The notes under the pieces are model-generated. The model was not told the origin of the DNA, did not search any database, and was given only the letters and a program-made list of their open reading frames with translations. Both the position numbers and the translations under genes were made by a program. A stretch of 64,000 nt of DNA, from the NCBI GenBank assembly GCA_026225395.1, contig JAMFSR010000029.1, forward strand, positions 1 to 64,000. The letters run 5' to 3'. Below, piece by piece: positions 26,034-34,881 of the stretch; the stretch's first letter is position 1, and every line of letters starts with the position of its first letter. The stretch comes from Granulicella sapmiensis (GTDB taxonomy: Bacteria > Acidobacteriota > Terriglobia > Terriglobales > Acidobacteriaceae).

Positions 26034-26039
26034 ACCGAA

Positions 26040-26061
26040 ATGGTATCAATAATGGCACCAT
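26040..26061. promoter_or_regulatory. Possible HicB operator
   Basis: ATGGT and ACCAT flank a 12-base spacer just upstream of the hicA start on the minus strand. HicB proteins with an RHH tail autoregulate through such sites, but the arms are only 5 bp, so support is weak. Confidence 0.3.
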
Positions 26062-26080
26062 ACTGTCGAGATCGAGACTC

Positions 26081-26980
26081 CTACCGCTCACCCCAACTAA
26101 GCTTCGACCGCAGCACATTGAACAACCCGTTCCGATGCAGCCGCAGCAGCTTCACACGCAGCTCCGACCTCCGGCAATGAACGCTGTCCCCCAACTGCAG
26201 CTCCACCGCCTCCTGCCCATCCACCGTCAGGTACGTTTCGTGCGGCACCACGTCCACAGTCACCGTAATCTCACTCGACCCCGGCACCACAATCGGTCGA
26301 ATCGTCAGCAGGTGCGGACAGATCGCCGTCAGCACCATCGCATCCACACTCGGCATCAGGATCGGCCCATTGGCCGCCAGCGTATACGCGGTGGATCCCG
26401 TTGGTGTCGCCACAATCACGCCATCCGCGCGAAACTCTGCCACAAACTGCCCATCGAGCTCGATCGTGAACGCGCCCATGCGCGCAATCGCACCCTTGGA
26501 TATCACGACATCATTCAGCGCATCCCACCGCCGGAACGGCAACCCATCACGCACCAGCTCGGTGTACATCAGGCTCCGGACATCGATCACGCCCGTCCCC
26601 GCCCGCCACGCGTCCAGAGTCTCATACAGATCGGTCAGTGGCACCTCGGTCAGAAACCCCAGAGACCCCAGGTTCACGCCAAGGATCGGCGTCTCGGTAT
26701 ACGCAAACGCGCGCGCGGCAGAAAGCAGCGTCCCATCCCCGCCGAGCGAAATCACAATCTCCGGCGAAAGCGCCGGCATCTCGGGCCGGTCAACGGCCTC
26801 GTTCGTGCGGTCCAGATACGCCGCACTCTCCGGATCCAGGACCGACTGATACCCGTGTCCCTCAAGCCACGACAGCAGCTCCGGAAGAATGGTTTCCAGC
26901 TCAGGCTTCTGGGGCTTGGAAATAATGGCAGCTATCGGCATGGAGAGTAGTGTAACCGCGCCAGCCCCTTGAAGCAGCAT
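26081..26980 (-). CDS. nadK: NAD kinase
   Basis: A 299-residue enzyme making NADP from NAD. The family motif GGDGTLL is in VISLGGDGTLLSAARAF, followed by ILGVNLGSLGFLTEV, then NDVVISKG, and the Gly-rich GSTAYTLAANGPI. The tail ends NVLRSKLSWGER. ATG 26980 is kept because TGAGGG lies just upstream, though ATG 26941 (MPIAAIIS) matches the usual family start better. It follows tlyA by 18 bases, a common tlyA-nadK pairing. Confidence 0.94.
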   Translation of the reverse strand: MLLQGAGAVTLLSMPIAAIISKPQKPELETILPELLSWLEGHGYQSVLDPESAAYLDRTNEAVDRPEMPALSPEIVISLGGDGTLLSAARAFAYTETPILGVNLGSLGFLTEVPLTDLYETLDAWRAGTGVIDVRSLMYTELVRDGLPFRRWDALNDVVISKGAIARMGAFTIELDGQFVAEFRADGVIVATPTGSTAYTLAANGPILMPSVDAMVLTAICPHLLTIRPIVVPGSSEITVTVDVVPHETYLTVDGQEAVELQLGDSVHCRRSELRVKLLRLHRNGLFNVLRSKLSWGER

Positions 26981-26998
26981 GCACCCTCAGGAAGTTCC

Positions 26999-27766
26999 TC
27001 ATTTGAAACGCGCATGCAGCAAAAACTCTCGGTTCCCTTCCATCCCCAGGATCGGCGAATCGATCAGCGCCAGCGCTTCCCCACCCAGCTCTCGCACCGC
27101 ATCCTCCACCCGATGCACCGCATACTGCTGCGCCTCCGGATCGCGCACAATCCCACCTTTGCCCACATTCTCGCGCCCGGCCTCAAACTGCGGCTTCACC
27201 AGCACCACCGCCTCGCCCACCCAGCGCGTCCCTTCGGCGGCCAGCCCTGCCACAACCGCCGGCAATACCAGCGTCGCCGAAATAAAACTCACATCCATCG
27301 CAAAGAACCGTACGGCCGGCCCCGCAATCTCTCCTAGCTTCAACTGCCGCGCATTGGTCCGCTCCATTAGCGACACGCGCGGGTCCACCCGCAGCTTGTG
27401 CGCAATCTGGCCATACCCCGTATCCACTGCCAGCACACTCGCCGCACCACGCTGCAGCATGCAGTCCGTAAACCCACCTGTGGACGCTCCAATATCCGCA
27501 CAGGCCAGCCCCTCCACCGCAATCGACCAAGTCTCCAGCGCATGCTCCAGCTTCAGCCCGCCCCGCCCCACAAACTTCATATCGTCGCCCAGCAACCGCA
27601 CCACGGCTTCGCTGTCGATGCTCGTCCCGGGCTTGTCTACCTTCTGCTCACCCACCAGCACCCGGCCCGCCAGGATCAGCGCCTGCGCCCGCTCTCGCGA
27701 CGGCACCAGCCCGCGCTCCACCATCAGTTTGTCCAGCCGTACTTTCATCATCCCCATTTCCGCCAT
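26999..27766 (-). CDS. tlyA: TlyA-family rRNA 2'-O-methyltransferase
   Basis: A 255-residue protein with an N-terminal S4 RNA-binding domain (VRLDKLMVERGLVPSRERAQ) and a Rossmann methyltransferase domain (CADIGASTGGFTDCMLQRGA, LAVDTGYGQ, VSFISATLVLP). Known members methylate 16S/23S rRNA; the older name is hemolysin A. The true start may be any of the Met codons at 27766-27749. It is transcribed with nadK. Confidence 0.92.
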   Translation of the reverse strand: MAEMGMMKVRLDKLMVERGLVPSRERAQALILAGRVLVGEQKVDKPGTSIDSEAVVRLLGDDMKFVGRGGLKLEHALETWSIAVEGLACADIGASTGGFTDCMLQRGAASVLAVDTGYGQIAHKLRVDPRVSLMERTNARQLKLGEIAGPAVRFFAMDVSFISATLVLPAVVAGLAAEGTRWVGEAVVLVKPQFEAGRENVGKGGIVRDPEAQQYAVHRVEDAVRELGGEALALIDSPILGMEGNREFLLHARFK

Positions 27767-27996
27767 TCTTTTTCAGGCGCAACGGACAGACTACATCCCC
27801 GGTACCCGCGCACCTGTTCTGTTACCGCGTCCATGACGTACACTGGGCACGCAGAAGCATCCCACTTCTAAAGGACATCGCCCTCGCGGGCAGCAATTCG
27901 CAGGTCCATTTCGGCAAGAATCGGAAAAGCCAGAGTTCGCACCCTTTTCACGATAAACAGCCGCAGTGCAATCTGTTCGGGCTCTAGGTGCGTTCT

Positions 27997-28563
27997 ATGG
28001 ATAGAGAAGATGAAGTGCTGACGACAGCGACACAGCCGGGGCATGAGGATGCAGCCCTCCTGGCGCGAGTACAGCGCGGCGACGAGCAGGCCATGGCTAT
28101 GCTGTTCGATCGCTACTCCAAAATTGTCTACTCCGTCGCCTTACGCGTTCTGCGTGATGCCGCCTCTGCTGAGGATATTTTGCAGGAGATCTTCATGCAG
28201 ATCTGGCGGAACCCGGCTGGCTTCGTGGCAACGCGCGGCTCCCTCGGAGGTTGGCTCGCGGTCGTCACACGAAACCGTTCCATCGACACCCTCCGGCGCA
28301 AAAAACCGACCGAACAAGTCGAAGAGATGCAACTGCCTGCTGCCGGAAACCTTGCCGACGAGTCTGAACGGAATCTGATGATGGAAAAGGCTCGCGTCGT
28401 CATTGCTCAACTTCCTGCCGAACAGCGCAAGACCCTCGAAATGGCATTCTTCGATGGCCTCACACACTCCGAGATCGCTGAAATGACCGGCGACCCGCTC
28501 GGCACCGTAAAGACTCGTATCCGCAGCGCGCTCCTCACGCTGAGAAAGGGCTTCCAGGCATGA
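27997..28563 (+). CDS. ECF RNA polymerase sigma factor (SigK-like)
   Basis: A 188-residue sigma-70 family factor. Region 2 reads LFDRYSKIVYSVALRVLRD, DILQEIFMQIWR, RGSLGGWLAVVTRNRSIDTLRR; region 4 reads LPAEQRKTLEMAFFDGLTHSEIAEMT and GTVKTRIRSAL. ATG 27997 is preferred because TAGGTG lies at the right distance; GTG 27988 is an alternative. The stop overlaps the anti-sigma start by four bases (ATGA), so the pair is translationally coupled. Confidence 0.93.
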   Translation: MDREDEVLTTATQPGHEDAALLARVQRGDEQAMAMLFDRYSKIVYSVALRVLRDAASAEDILQEIFMQIWRNPAGFVATRGSLGGWLAVVTRNRSIDTLRRKKPTEQVEEMQLPAAGNLADESERNLMMEKARVVIAQLPAEQRKTLEMAFFDGLTHSEIAEMTGDPLGTVKTRIRSALLTLRKGFQA

Positions 28564-29447
28564 ACACCGCAAACCACATCCCGCCAGAAGACCTTCCTCT
28601 GATCGCGCTGCAATTCCTGCCCGAAGAGGAGATGGCCGAAGCGCTCACCCACCTCGAGCACTGCGAACTCTGCCGTGAAGAAATTGCCCGCTATCAGGGC
28701 GACCTCGCCACCTACGCCATGACGTCGGACATGCACTCGCCGCCGGCGCTGGCCCGCGAGCGCCTCCTGCGCCGCGTCGCCAAGGAAAAGAAGGTAATCC
28801 CCATCGAGCGTCAGCAGCCCATCGCAGCCGCACCCGGTGAAGAACCCATGCTCGCGCCCCGCCGTGGCAGCATGTTCGACACCGAAACCTACGAAGAGCC
28901 TCGCCACAGCAGCCGCGCCTCCACCTTCGTCGCCTGGTCCGGCTGGGCCATCGCCGCCGGTGTAGCCGTCGTAGCCGGCCTGCAGTTCCACCAGCGCCAG
29001 CTCCTGCAAAACGATATCAACGACATGTCCGCCAAGCTCATCGCGTCAGCAGCCGAGTCCGCCAAAGCGCAGGACACCCTCAAAACCCTCACCGACCAGG
29101 GCGCGCTCCAGGTCACCCTGAACATTCCTCCGCCGGACGGCGTACCTGCACCGCACCTGCCCGAAGGCCACGTAGCCTACCTTGCTAACAAGGGATCTCT
29201 GGTTTTCGTGGCCAGCAACCTCCTGCAGCTCCAGCCTTACAAGACCTACGAACTCTGGGTCCTGCCCACCGAAAAGGGCCGCGACCCCATCCCCGCCGGC
29301 ACCTTCAAGCCCGACGAACGAGGAAGCGCCAGCGTCGTCATGCCGGAACTCCCCAAGGGCGTCGCCGCAAAGGGCTTCGGCGTCACCATCGAAGACGACG
29401 GCGGCTCCAAACAACCAACAATGCCCATTGTCCTCGTAGGCATGTAA
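28560..29447 (+). CDS. Anti-sigma factor, zinc-finger/RskA type
   Basis: A 295-residue membrane protein that should hold the upstream sigma factor. The N-terminal zinc anti-sigma motif HLEHCELC (about residues 35-42) faces the cytoplasm. A single membrane helix (TFVAWSGWAIAAGVAVVAGL) is near residues 121-140. A coiled stretch and a C-terminal RskA domain (about 185-295, KTYELWVLP.GRDPIPAGTF) lie outside. The signal that releases the sigma factor is unknown. Confidence 0.92.
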   Translation: MNTANHIPPEDLPLIALQFLPEEEMAEALTHLEHCELCREEIARYQGDLATYAMTSDMHSPPALARERLLRRVAKEKKVIPIERQQPIAAAPGEEPMLAPRRGSMFDTETYEEPRHSSRASTFVAWSGWAIAAGVAVVAGLQFHQRQLLQNDINDMSAKLIASAAESAKAQDTLKTLTDQGALQVTLNIPPPDGVPAPHLPEGHVAYLANKGSLVFVASNLLQLQPYKTYELWVLPTEKGRDPIPAGTFKPDERGSASVVMPELPKGVAAKGFGVTIEDDGGSKQPTMPIVLVGM

Positions 29448-29449
29448 GA

Positions 29450-29480
29450 ACAGAGGATAGAGGAATAGAGTGTAGAGACA
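29450..29480 (-). repeat. Heptanucleotide tandem array, mirrored copy
   Basis: On the minus strand it reads CTCTACA, CTCTATT, C, CTCTATC, CTCTG: the same unit type as at 29524-29556 but in opposite orientation and with one extra base. The two arrays flank a strong terminator. Confidence 0.75.
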
Positions 29481-29485
29481 ACAGC

Positions 29486-29516
29486 AGAAAGGCCGCCCGG
29501 ATTGGGCGGCCTTTCT
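29486..29516. terminator. Strong bidirectional terminator
   Basis: AGAAAGGCCGCCC and GGGCGGCCTTTCT form a perfect 13-bp stem with a 5-base loop; the A/T ends of the arms give T-runs in both directions. It lies between the converging anti-sigma gene and the beta-propeller gene. Confidence 0.9.
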
Positions 29517-29523
29517 GATTTCA

Positions 29524-29556
29524 CTATCCTCTACACTCTATCCTCTACACTCTGCT
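29524..29556 (+). repeat. Heptanucleotide tandem array (CTCTAYM)n
   Basis: Reads CTATC, CTCTACA, CTCTATC, CTCTACA, CTCTGCT: strict alternation of two 7-mers, the same two as in the array at 12071-12105. Confidence 0.85.
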
Positions 29557-31068
29557 TTACTTCAAGGTCACCAGCACCCGAATCCCAAGCCCCTGCAGCG
29601 AAATATGTGTATCCACCGTATCGGTATCGGTCTCAATAACCGTCATGTACTTGTTGTCGGTAGAGGTCACGTACACCTTACCGGTGGGGCTTCCCGTCGT
29701 GGCGGCAATCGTATTCGGATGCCCGTAGATCTCCGTCGGCGCCGAACCTGCTCCACTGATATTCAATGTGTTTGCGGGGGAAGAAGTCGCCGGGATCGTC
29801 GCCGTCACCACGCCCTCAATCAGGTTCACCACGCTTACTGAGCCTTCAACCCCGGCTGAGGTACCCGTTGGCAGAATGCCCGAGTTCACCACATACGCCC
29901 GGCTGCCGTCAGCCAGCACCGACACCATCGTCGGATTGATGCCAACCGGCACCGTCGCCACAATCGTCCCAAAACCGGCCGCATCGATCGGATTGGCCGT
30001 ATTGCAGTTCGGGTTGGTCACAGGCGTGTTCGAGTTGCAAAGCGGAATGCTGATAATGCTCAGCGATCCGTTATGCACGCCGTCACCCTGGTTCAACACC
30101 ACCATTTCCGCATTCACCGTCGAAAGATCCGCCCATACCGGGTTCGGCGCGCTCGTAAGTCCAGCCACCGTCGTCGGCAGCGTAATCGTCTGGACGCCTG
30201 CATCCAGCGCGTTATTCGGCACATTGATCACCGACACCGTACCCGATCCCTTGTTCAGGATGAACGCCCGGTTGCCGTCCGTCGTCATGATCCCGTACAC
30301 CGGGTTCACACCAACCGCAATCAGGTTTCCTGTGTCGATCGATACCGGCGAGTTCTCAATCGGGTACACCGTCCCATTGCCCGTTCCATTCGACGAGATC
30401 GCATACACGCGCTGCGCGCTATCGGTACCCACCGTATAAACCGGGTTCGGAACTGCGAGGTTCTGCAGCAGCGAAGGGCCGGTCGAAAGCTCAAGCTCGG
30501 CAATCTGCGACAGGCTCGGCTGCGGCACAAAGATGGTCGTTCCGGTGCTCGGCAACGAGAACGTCTGGATGCCGTTCGGCACTGCATTCTGCGCCAGCGT
30601 CGTCTGCACGATGTTCTGCGTCAGCAGCCCGGTCGGATTCGACAGTCCGAAGAGGTTGAACGTACCCGAAGAGTTCACCACGAACCCTTCCGATCCGCTC
30701 GAGTTGATCGCGAAGTTGTTCGGGTTCACATAGGTTGGAGCGGGCGCAACCGTCGCCGTACCCGCGGTCGTCGGCGCCGGAAACGGAAGGATCGAAGGCG
30801 TAGACAGAATCGTGTCGCCCGATACATCCACGAACGTCAACAAGCCCGGTGTCGGCGTGCTGCCATAGGGCGTCGTATTCGAAACCGCGACCGCATACTT
30901 GGTCGGCTGTCCGGCAGGCCCCACCGGATTGATCGCGCTCACGACCGGGCGATACGTGTTGCCGCAGCCGCATACTGCCAGCGTCACCGCGAAGCCCACC
31001 ATAAGAAAGCCAGCCGAACGACGCCGGCTCTGCTGCCCTGCCACCTGCTTCAACTCTGCTACGCGCAA
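29557..31068 (-). CDS. YVTN-type beta-propeller lipoprotein
   Basis: A protein of about 503 residues with a leader ending AVCGC (lipobox), so it is probably anchored in a membrane and exposed outside. The mature part is Gly/Ser/Thr/Asn-rich with repeating blade motifs such as RAFILNKGSGTVSVINV, RAYVVNSGILP..GSVSVVNL and GKVYVTSTDNKYMTVIE, typical of seven-bladed YVTN/NHL propellers. Start TTG 31068 is favoured by AAGGA six bases upstream; TTG 31098 is possible. The ligand is unknown. Such proteins are common in Acidobacteriota. Confidence 0.78.
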   Translation of the reverse strand: MRVAELKQVAGQQSRRRSAGFLMVGFAVTLAVCGCGNTYRPVVSAINPVGPAGQPTKYAVAVSNTTPYGSTPTPGLLTFVDVSGDTILSTPSILPFPAPTTAGTATVAPAPTYVNPNNFAINSSGSEGFVVNSSGTFNLFGLSNPTGLLTQNIVQTTLAQNAVPNGIQTFSLPSTGTTIFVPQPSLSQIAELELSTGPSLLQNLAVPNPVYTVGTDSAQRVYAISSNGTGNGTVYPIENSPVSIDTGNLIAVGVNPVYGIMTTDGNRAFILNKGSGTVSVINVPNNALDAGVQTITLPTTVAGLTSAPNPVWADLSTVNAEMVVLNQGDGVHNGSLSIISIPLCNSNTPVTNPNCNTANPIDAAGFGTIVATVPVGINPTMVSVLADGSRAYVVNSGILPTGTSAGVEGSVSVVNLIEGVVTATIPATSSPANTLNISGAGSAPTEIYGHPNTIAATTGSPTGKVYVTSTDNKYMTVIETDTDTVDTHISLQGLGIRVLVTLK

Positions 31069-31310
31069 TACCGATCCTTGTAAAACTGTTTCTTGCAAAA
31101 CTGCTCCAGCGCGGTGCCCCTCTTGGGTCGCCCGTCAACATCTGATTGTAAACGACGATAGAGCAAAATCCCTGTGGGTGTATGGCCTGGCTTGAGTATC
31201 AACGCCGTTTTCTCGCAAAGAAAACGGCTCTGCACAATCTATCCGCTCCACAGCAACAGGGAATTTGCTCCAGCGCGCAGAAACCCGCCCTGACCAGGAG
31301 GATCCCAATC

Positions 31311-31747
31311 TTGAACGAACCCACCACCATCCTCGACATGCTCGGCCACCCCACAATCGGTGGCCCAACCCAGCCCCGCACCCTCGCCGTCATCGGCCTT
31401 TCCGACAATCCCGCCCGCCCCAGCCACTCCGTTTCCGCCTACATGCAACAGCACGATACCGCATTCTGCCCATAAATCCCGCAATTCCAGAAGGTTCAAC
31501 CCTCCTCGGCGAACCCGTCTTCCCCTCGCTCGCCGCGCTTTCTGTCCAACCCGACGTCGTCAACGTCTTCCGCCTGCCCAGGTTCGTCCCCGCCATCGTC
31601 GACGAAATGATCGCCCTCGGCCTCAAAAATCTCTGGGTCCAGCTCGGCATCGTGAGCCTCGAAGCAGCCGTGCGCGCCGAGCAAGCTGGTATCCAGGTCG
31701 TCATGGACCGCTGCATCCTCATCGAACACGCCCGTGCAGTCCGCTGA
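31311..31747 (+). pseudogene. CoA-binding (YccU-like) protein gene, interrupted by a one-base frameshift
   Basis: The start is TTG 31311 after AGGAGGATCC. Frame 1 encodes LAVIGLSDNPARPSHSVSAYMQQH and stops at 31474-31476. Frame 2 continues from 31456 with YRILPINP, PSLAALS, DVVNVFRLPRFVPAIVDEMI, LWVQLGIVSLEAA and VVMDRCILIEHAR to TGA at 31747. Joined, the pieces give a normal ~145-residue CoA-binding domain. One base is missing around 31455 (CAC GA TAC where CAC GGN TAC is expected). It is either a real pseudogene or a sequencing error. Confidence 0.82.
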
Positions 31748-31792
31748 CAAAGCGGTGACACAACCGGGCTCCCAGCCCTCTACAATGTCTGG

Positions 31793-33940
31793 ATGACCCT
31801 GGGACGACCCTTCCGCGCCGCCGCAATCCTGGCCATTCTCTTCGCAGGCTTCTCAGCCGTCGCACCCTCCCGCGCCCAGATCGTCGAAGTCGGCGACGGC
31901 GGCCCCGGTCCGTTCAAAGCTCCACATCTCACCGTCGAACTCACCACACTTGCTCCACAAATCGCCGTTGGCGGAACCCTCCAGGCCGGCCTCGTCATGT
32001 CCATCGAAGAGCACTGGCACGTCTACTGGGTCAACGCCGGCGATTCCGGCGAGCCGCCCAAAATCACCTGGACGCTCCCCAAAGGCATCACCGCCGGTCC
32101 CATCCAGTTCCCCGCACCCACACGCCTGCCCCTCGGCCCACTCATGGACTTCGGCTACGAAGACCAGGTCGCCTTCCCCTTCACCCTGACCGCCGCGCCC
32201 GGCACCAAGCCCGGCAAAGTGCATCTGGACGCCCACGTCAACTGGCTCGTCTGCGCCGCGCAGTGCCTCCCCGGCAAAGCCCACCTCGGGCTCGACATCG
32301 ACGTCGTCCCCAGCCCCGTAGCCGCGCCGCCGCTCGTCGGTGCTCTCGGCGAAGCCGTCACGCAGCTGCCCAGGCCGCTGCCCGCCACAATGTCCGTCAA
32401 TGCGGTCGCGAACGCCAAACAGATCGCCGTCACCCTCAAGACCGGCTCCGCCGAAAAGGACGCCGAATTCTACCCATTTGACTCCGATGTCATCGACAAC
32501 CCCGCCGACCAGCCCGTCGATCTGCTCTCTGACGGCGTCCGCGTCTTCCTCACCCGGGCCTCCGATCCCACCACGAAGGCCGTCCTCCCGCTGCCCAAGA
32601 CCCTCCACGCCCTCGTCAAGCTCTCTGACACCGAGTCCTACGAATTCAGCACTCCCATCACCGAAGGCACGTTGCCCCCCGCACCCGCCAACGCCCCGCA
32701 GAATAACGCCGGAGTGCCTGAATCCAAAGACCTTACGCTGTTCAGCGCGATCGGCCTCGCCTTCCTCGGCGGCCTTCTTCTCAACCTGATGCCCTGCGTC
32801 TTCCCTGTCCTGTTCCTCAAGGGACTTGCGCTGGTGCATTCCTCAAACGAAGAACGCGGTCGCCAGCGCCTGCACGGCATCGTCTACACCTTCGGCATCC
32901 TGGTCTCGTTCTGGGCCATCGTCGCCGCGTTGCTCATCCTGCGCACAACGGGCAAAGAACTCGGGTGGGGATTCCAGCTTCAATCCCCTGGGTTCGTCGC
33001 CATCCTCGCGGCAATGCTCTTCTTCCTTGGGCTTTCGCTCGCCGGCCAGTTTGAAATTGGTCTCTCACTTACCAGCGCCGGCGGTGAACTGGCCAATAAG
33101 CAAGGACTTGCGGGCAGCTTCTTCACGGGAGTTCTCGCTACAGTGGTGGCGACGCCCTGCATGGCACCGCTCATGGGCGCGGCTGTTGGCTTCGCGCTGG
33201 CGCAACCTGCATGGTTGACCTTCCTCGTCTTCACGTTCCTTGCACTCGGTCTTGCGCTGCCGTATCTGGCACTCAGCATGAACCCCCAGTGGACCAGCAT
33301 CCTGCCCAAGCCCGGCGCATGGATGGAAGTGCTCAAGCAATTCACCTCGCTATTCCTTTTCGGATCAGCCATTTGGCTCACATGGGTTTACGCGCACCTG
33401 TATGGCAACGACGGCGTCGACCGCCTGGTCGATCTGCTGGTCTGCTACCTGATCCTCGCCATTGCCGGCTGGGCGCTTGGTCGCTGGCCTGCACGCTGGG
33501 GCTCTTCCATCGCGGCGATCCTTCTAGCCGCGTGCGCTATCGCTCTTCCGCTTCGCACTCCCAAGGTAGACAAGCTCACCTGGACGCCTTACAACCAGGC
33601 CAGTTTCGACACCGCTCGCGCTTCGGGACACCCTGTTTTTGTTGACTTTACGGCTGCATGGTGCCTTAGCTGCCAGGTCAATGAGCGTGCTGTCCTGCAA
33701 TCGAAAGACGTTGAATCCGCCCTCACCGACGGCCATTTTGAACTGCTCAAAGCAGACTGGACGCAGTACGATTCGTACATCACCCAGCAACTAGGCAAGC
33801 TTAACCGCAGTGGCGTCCCCACTTACGCCATCTACCCTCCGGGCAAGAACTCAAATCCCGACGTCCTCCCTGAACTACTCACTAAGGACCTCGTGGAAAA
33901 AGCCATTAAGCGCGACGTAAAAGCGGTCGGCTCAAACTAA
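31793..33940 (+). CDS. dsbD: Thiol:disulfide interchange protein DsbD family
   Basis: A 715-residue inner-membrane protein passing electrons from cytoplasmic thioredoxin to the periplasm. A signal peptide (to about residue 27) is followed by an immunoglobulin-like DsbD alpha-type domain (HWHVYWVNAGDSGEPP, VNWLVCAAQCLPG). A membrane core (about 320-590) has the paired Cys in NLMPCVFPV (near 331) and ATPCMAPL (near 455). A C-terminal thioredoxin domain has AAWCLSCQVNE (near 623-626). All redox pairs are present. The ScsB-like N-terminal domain suggests a specialised partner, perhaps the TlpA-like protein at 13278. Confidence 0.92.
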   Translation: MTLGRPFRAAAILAILFAGFSAVAPSRAQIVEVGDGGPGPFKAPHLTVELTTLAPQIAVGGTLQAGLVMSIEEHWHVYWVNAGDSGEPPKITWTLPKGITAGPIQFPAPTRLPLGPLMDFGYEDQVAFPFTLTAAPGTKPGKVHLDAHVNWLVCAAQCLPGKAHLGLDIDVVPSPVAAPPLVGALGEAVTQLPRPLPATMSVNAVANAKQIAVTLKTGSAEKDAEFYPFDSDVIDNPADQPVDLLSDGVRVFLTRASDPTTKAVLPLPKTLHALVKLSDTESYEFSTPITEGTLPPAPANAPQNNAGVPESKDLTLFSAIGLAFLGGLLLNLMPCVFPVLFLKGLALVHSSNEERGRQRLHGIVYTFGILVSFWAIVAALLILRTTGKELGWGFQLQSPGFVAILAAMLFFLGLSLAGQFEIGLSLTSAGGELANKQGLAGSFFTGVLATVVATPCMAPLMGAAVGFALAQPAWLTFLVFTFLALGLALPYLALSMNPQWTSILPKPGAWMEVLKQFTSLFLFGSAIWLTWVYAHLYGNDGVDRLVDLLVCYLILAIAGWALGRWPARWGSSIAAILLAACAIALPLRTPKVDKLTWTPYNQASFDTARASGHPVFVDFTAAWCLSCQVNERAVLQSKDVESALTDGHFELLKADWTQYDSYITQQLGKLNRSGVPTYAIYPPGKNSNPDVLPELLTKDLVEKAIKRDVKAVGSN

Positions 33941-33965
33941 CTTCCAGCCAGCCGGCATCGCGGTC

Positions 33966-34823
33966 TCAGGCCGGAATATGTAGATTCGGATCGTTGCGCA
34001 GTCCAAGCGCAACCGCCGCCGGCGAACGCGCCTCAAAGATTGTGTCCTCACCTGAGAGGTCGCCAATGCGAAACAACCATCCATGCTCGGCAAATAATCG
34101 GGCCATCACGGGGCTGTTTTCCTTGTGTCCATGCAACTCACCGAAAATGATAACCGCGCGGCTTTCGCCCGGAACGTACTCATGGAGCGACTCGATCTCC
34201 ATACCTTCGATATCCAGCTTGATCAAAATTCGCTTTGCCGGACTGTCCCCGATGATCTCTCCCAAACGCAGGACGTCGATTTCCATCACGCTCGTATAGG
34301 GTGCATGCGGGTCGAAGCTGCTCGCATTAGCTCCACGGCAATAGAAAGGGATCGTTCGATGCGCACCGCCGATGCAGACGGGCATGAGCTTGGCGGACAC
34401 CTGATTGGCCGTCATCTGCCGCTCCAGGTGCTCAATGTTGCGCGGTAGCGGCTCGCACATCACAATCTTCGCCGCAGGATAAACCGCACTCGCCTGCAGA
34501 GAAAACAGGCCGATGTTTGCTCCGCCGTCGATCACCAGTTCAGCCCCGAAAGCAGGATCGAGCGGATAGACCTTCCGCACGATCACTTCCAGCACACTAT
34601 GCAGATCGCTCGATTCGTCACTGGTGCGGAGCAGAGCACGGCGGCTCTTTCCAGCCTCCTTGTAGGGAACGGAAATTTCGCCGCTATGCACGAAAGGAGA
34701 CAACAGGGCTTTCCAGAGCGGCAGCAAGCCTGGACGGCTGAATTTGGCCGTCAAAAGCAGCAGTTTGATTGCACTTGAACCCGATGTACGTTGGACGATT
34801 TGCTTCGCGTTCCCGAAGGCCAT
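33966..34823 (-). CDS. FkbM-family methyltransferase
   Basis: A 285-residue SAM-dependent methyltransferase. FGAELVIDGGANIGLFSLQA is motif I; ILIKLDIEGMEIESL carries the FkbM signature DIEGME; VIIFGELHG follows. FkbM enzymes O-methylate sugars or other small molecules. It stands alone between dsbD (convergent) and rarA (same strand, 58 bases), so the acceptor is not indicated. Confidence 0.85.
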   Translation of the reverse strand: MAFGNAKQIVQRTSGSSAIKLLLLTAKFSRPGLLPLWKALLSPFVHSGEISVPYKEAGKSRRALLRTSDESSDLHSVLEVIVRKVYPLDPAFGAELVIDGGANIGLFSLQASAVYPAAKIVMCEPLPRNIEHLERQMTANQVSAKLMPVCIGGAHRTIPFYCRGANASSFDPHAPYTSVMEIDVLRLGEIIGDSPAKRILIKLDIEGMEIESLHEYVPGESRAVIIFGELHGHKENSPVMARLFAEHGWLFRIGDLSGEDTIFEARSPAAVALGLRNDPNLHIPA

Positions 34824-34881
34824 TGGTTTCCCGAAAAAGGTTTGGAGTAGCGCTCAGTAGCTTCACTATACCCGATGGCCT

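Noticed and set aside
31311..31747. Programmed frameshift in the CoA-binding gene
   Set aside because: No slippery heptamer, internal Shine-Dalgarno or downstream hairpin at 31455; a one-base loss explains it.
31853..32839. 328-codon frame antisense to dsbD
   Set aside because: Composition is a shadow of the GC-rich coding strand, with no motif or ribosome site, while dsbD has all its catalytic residues.
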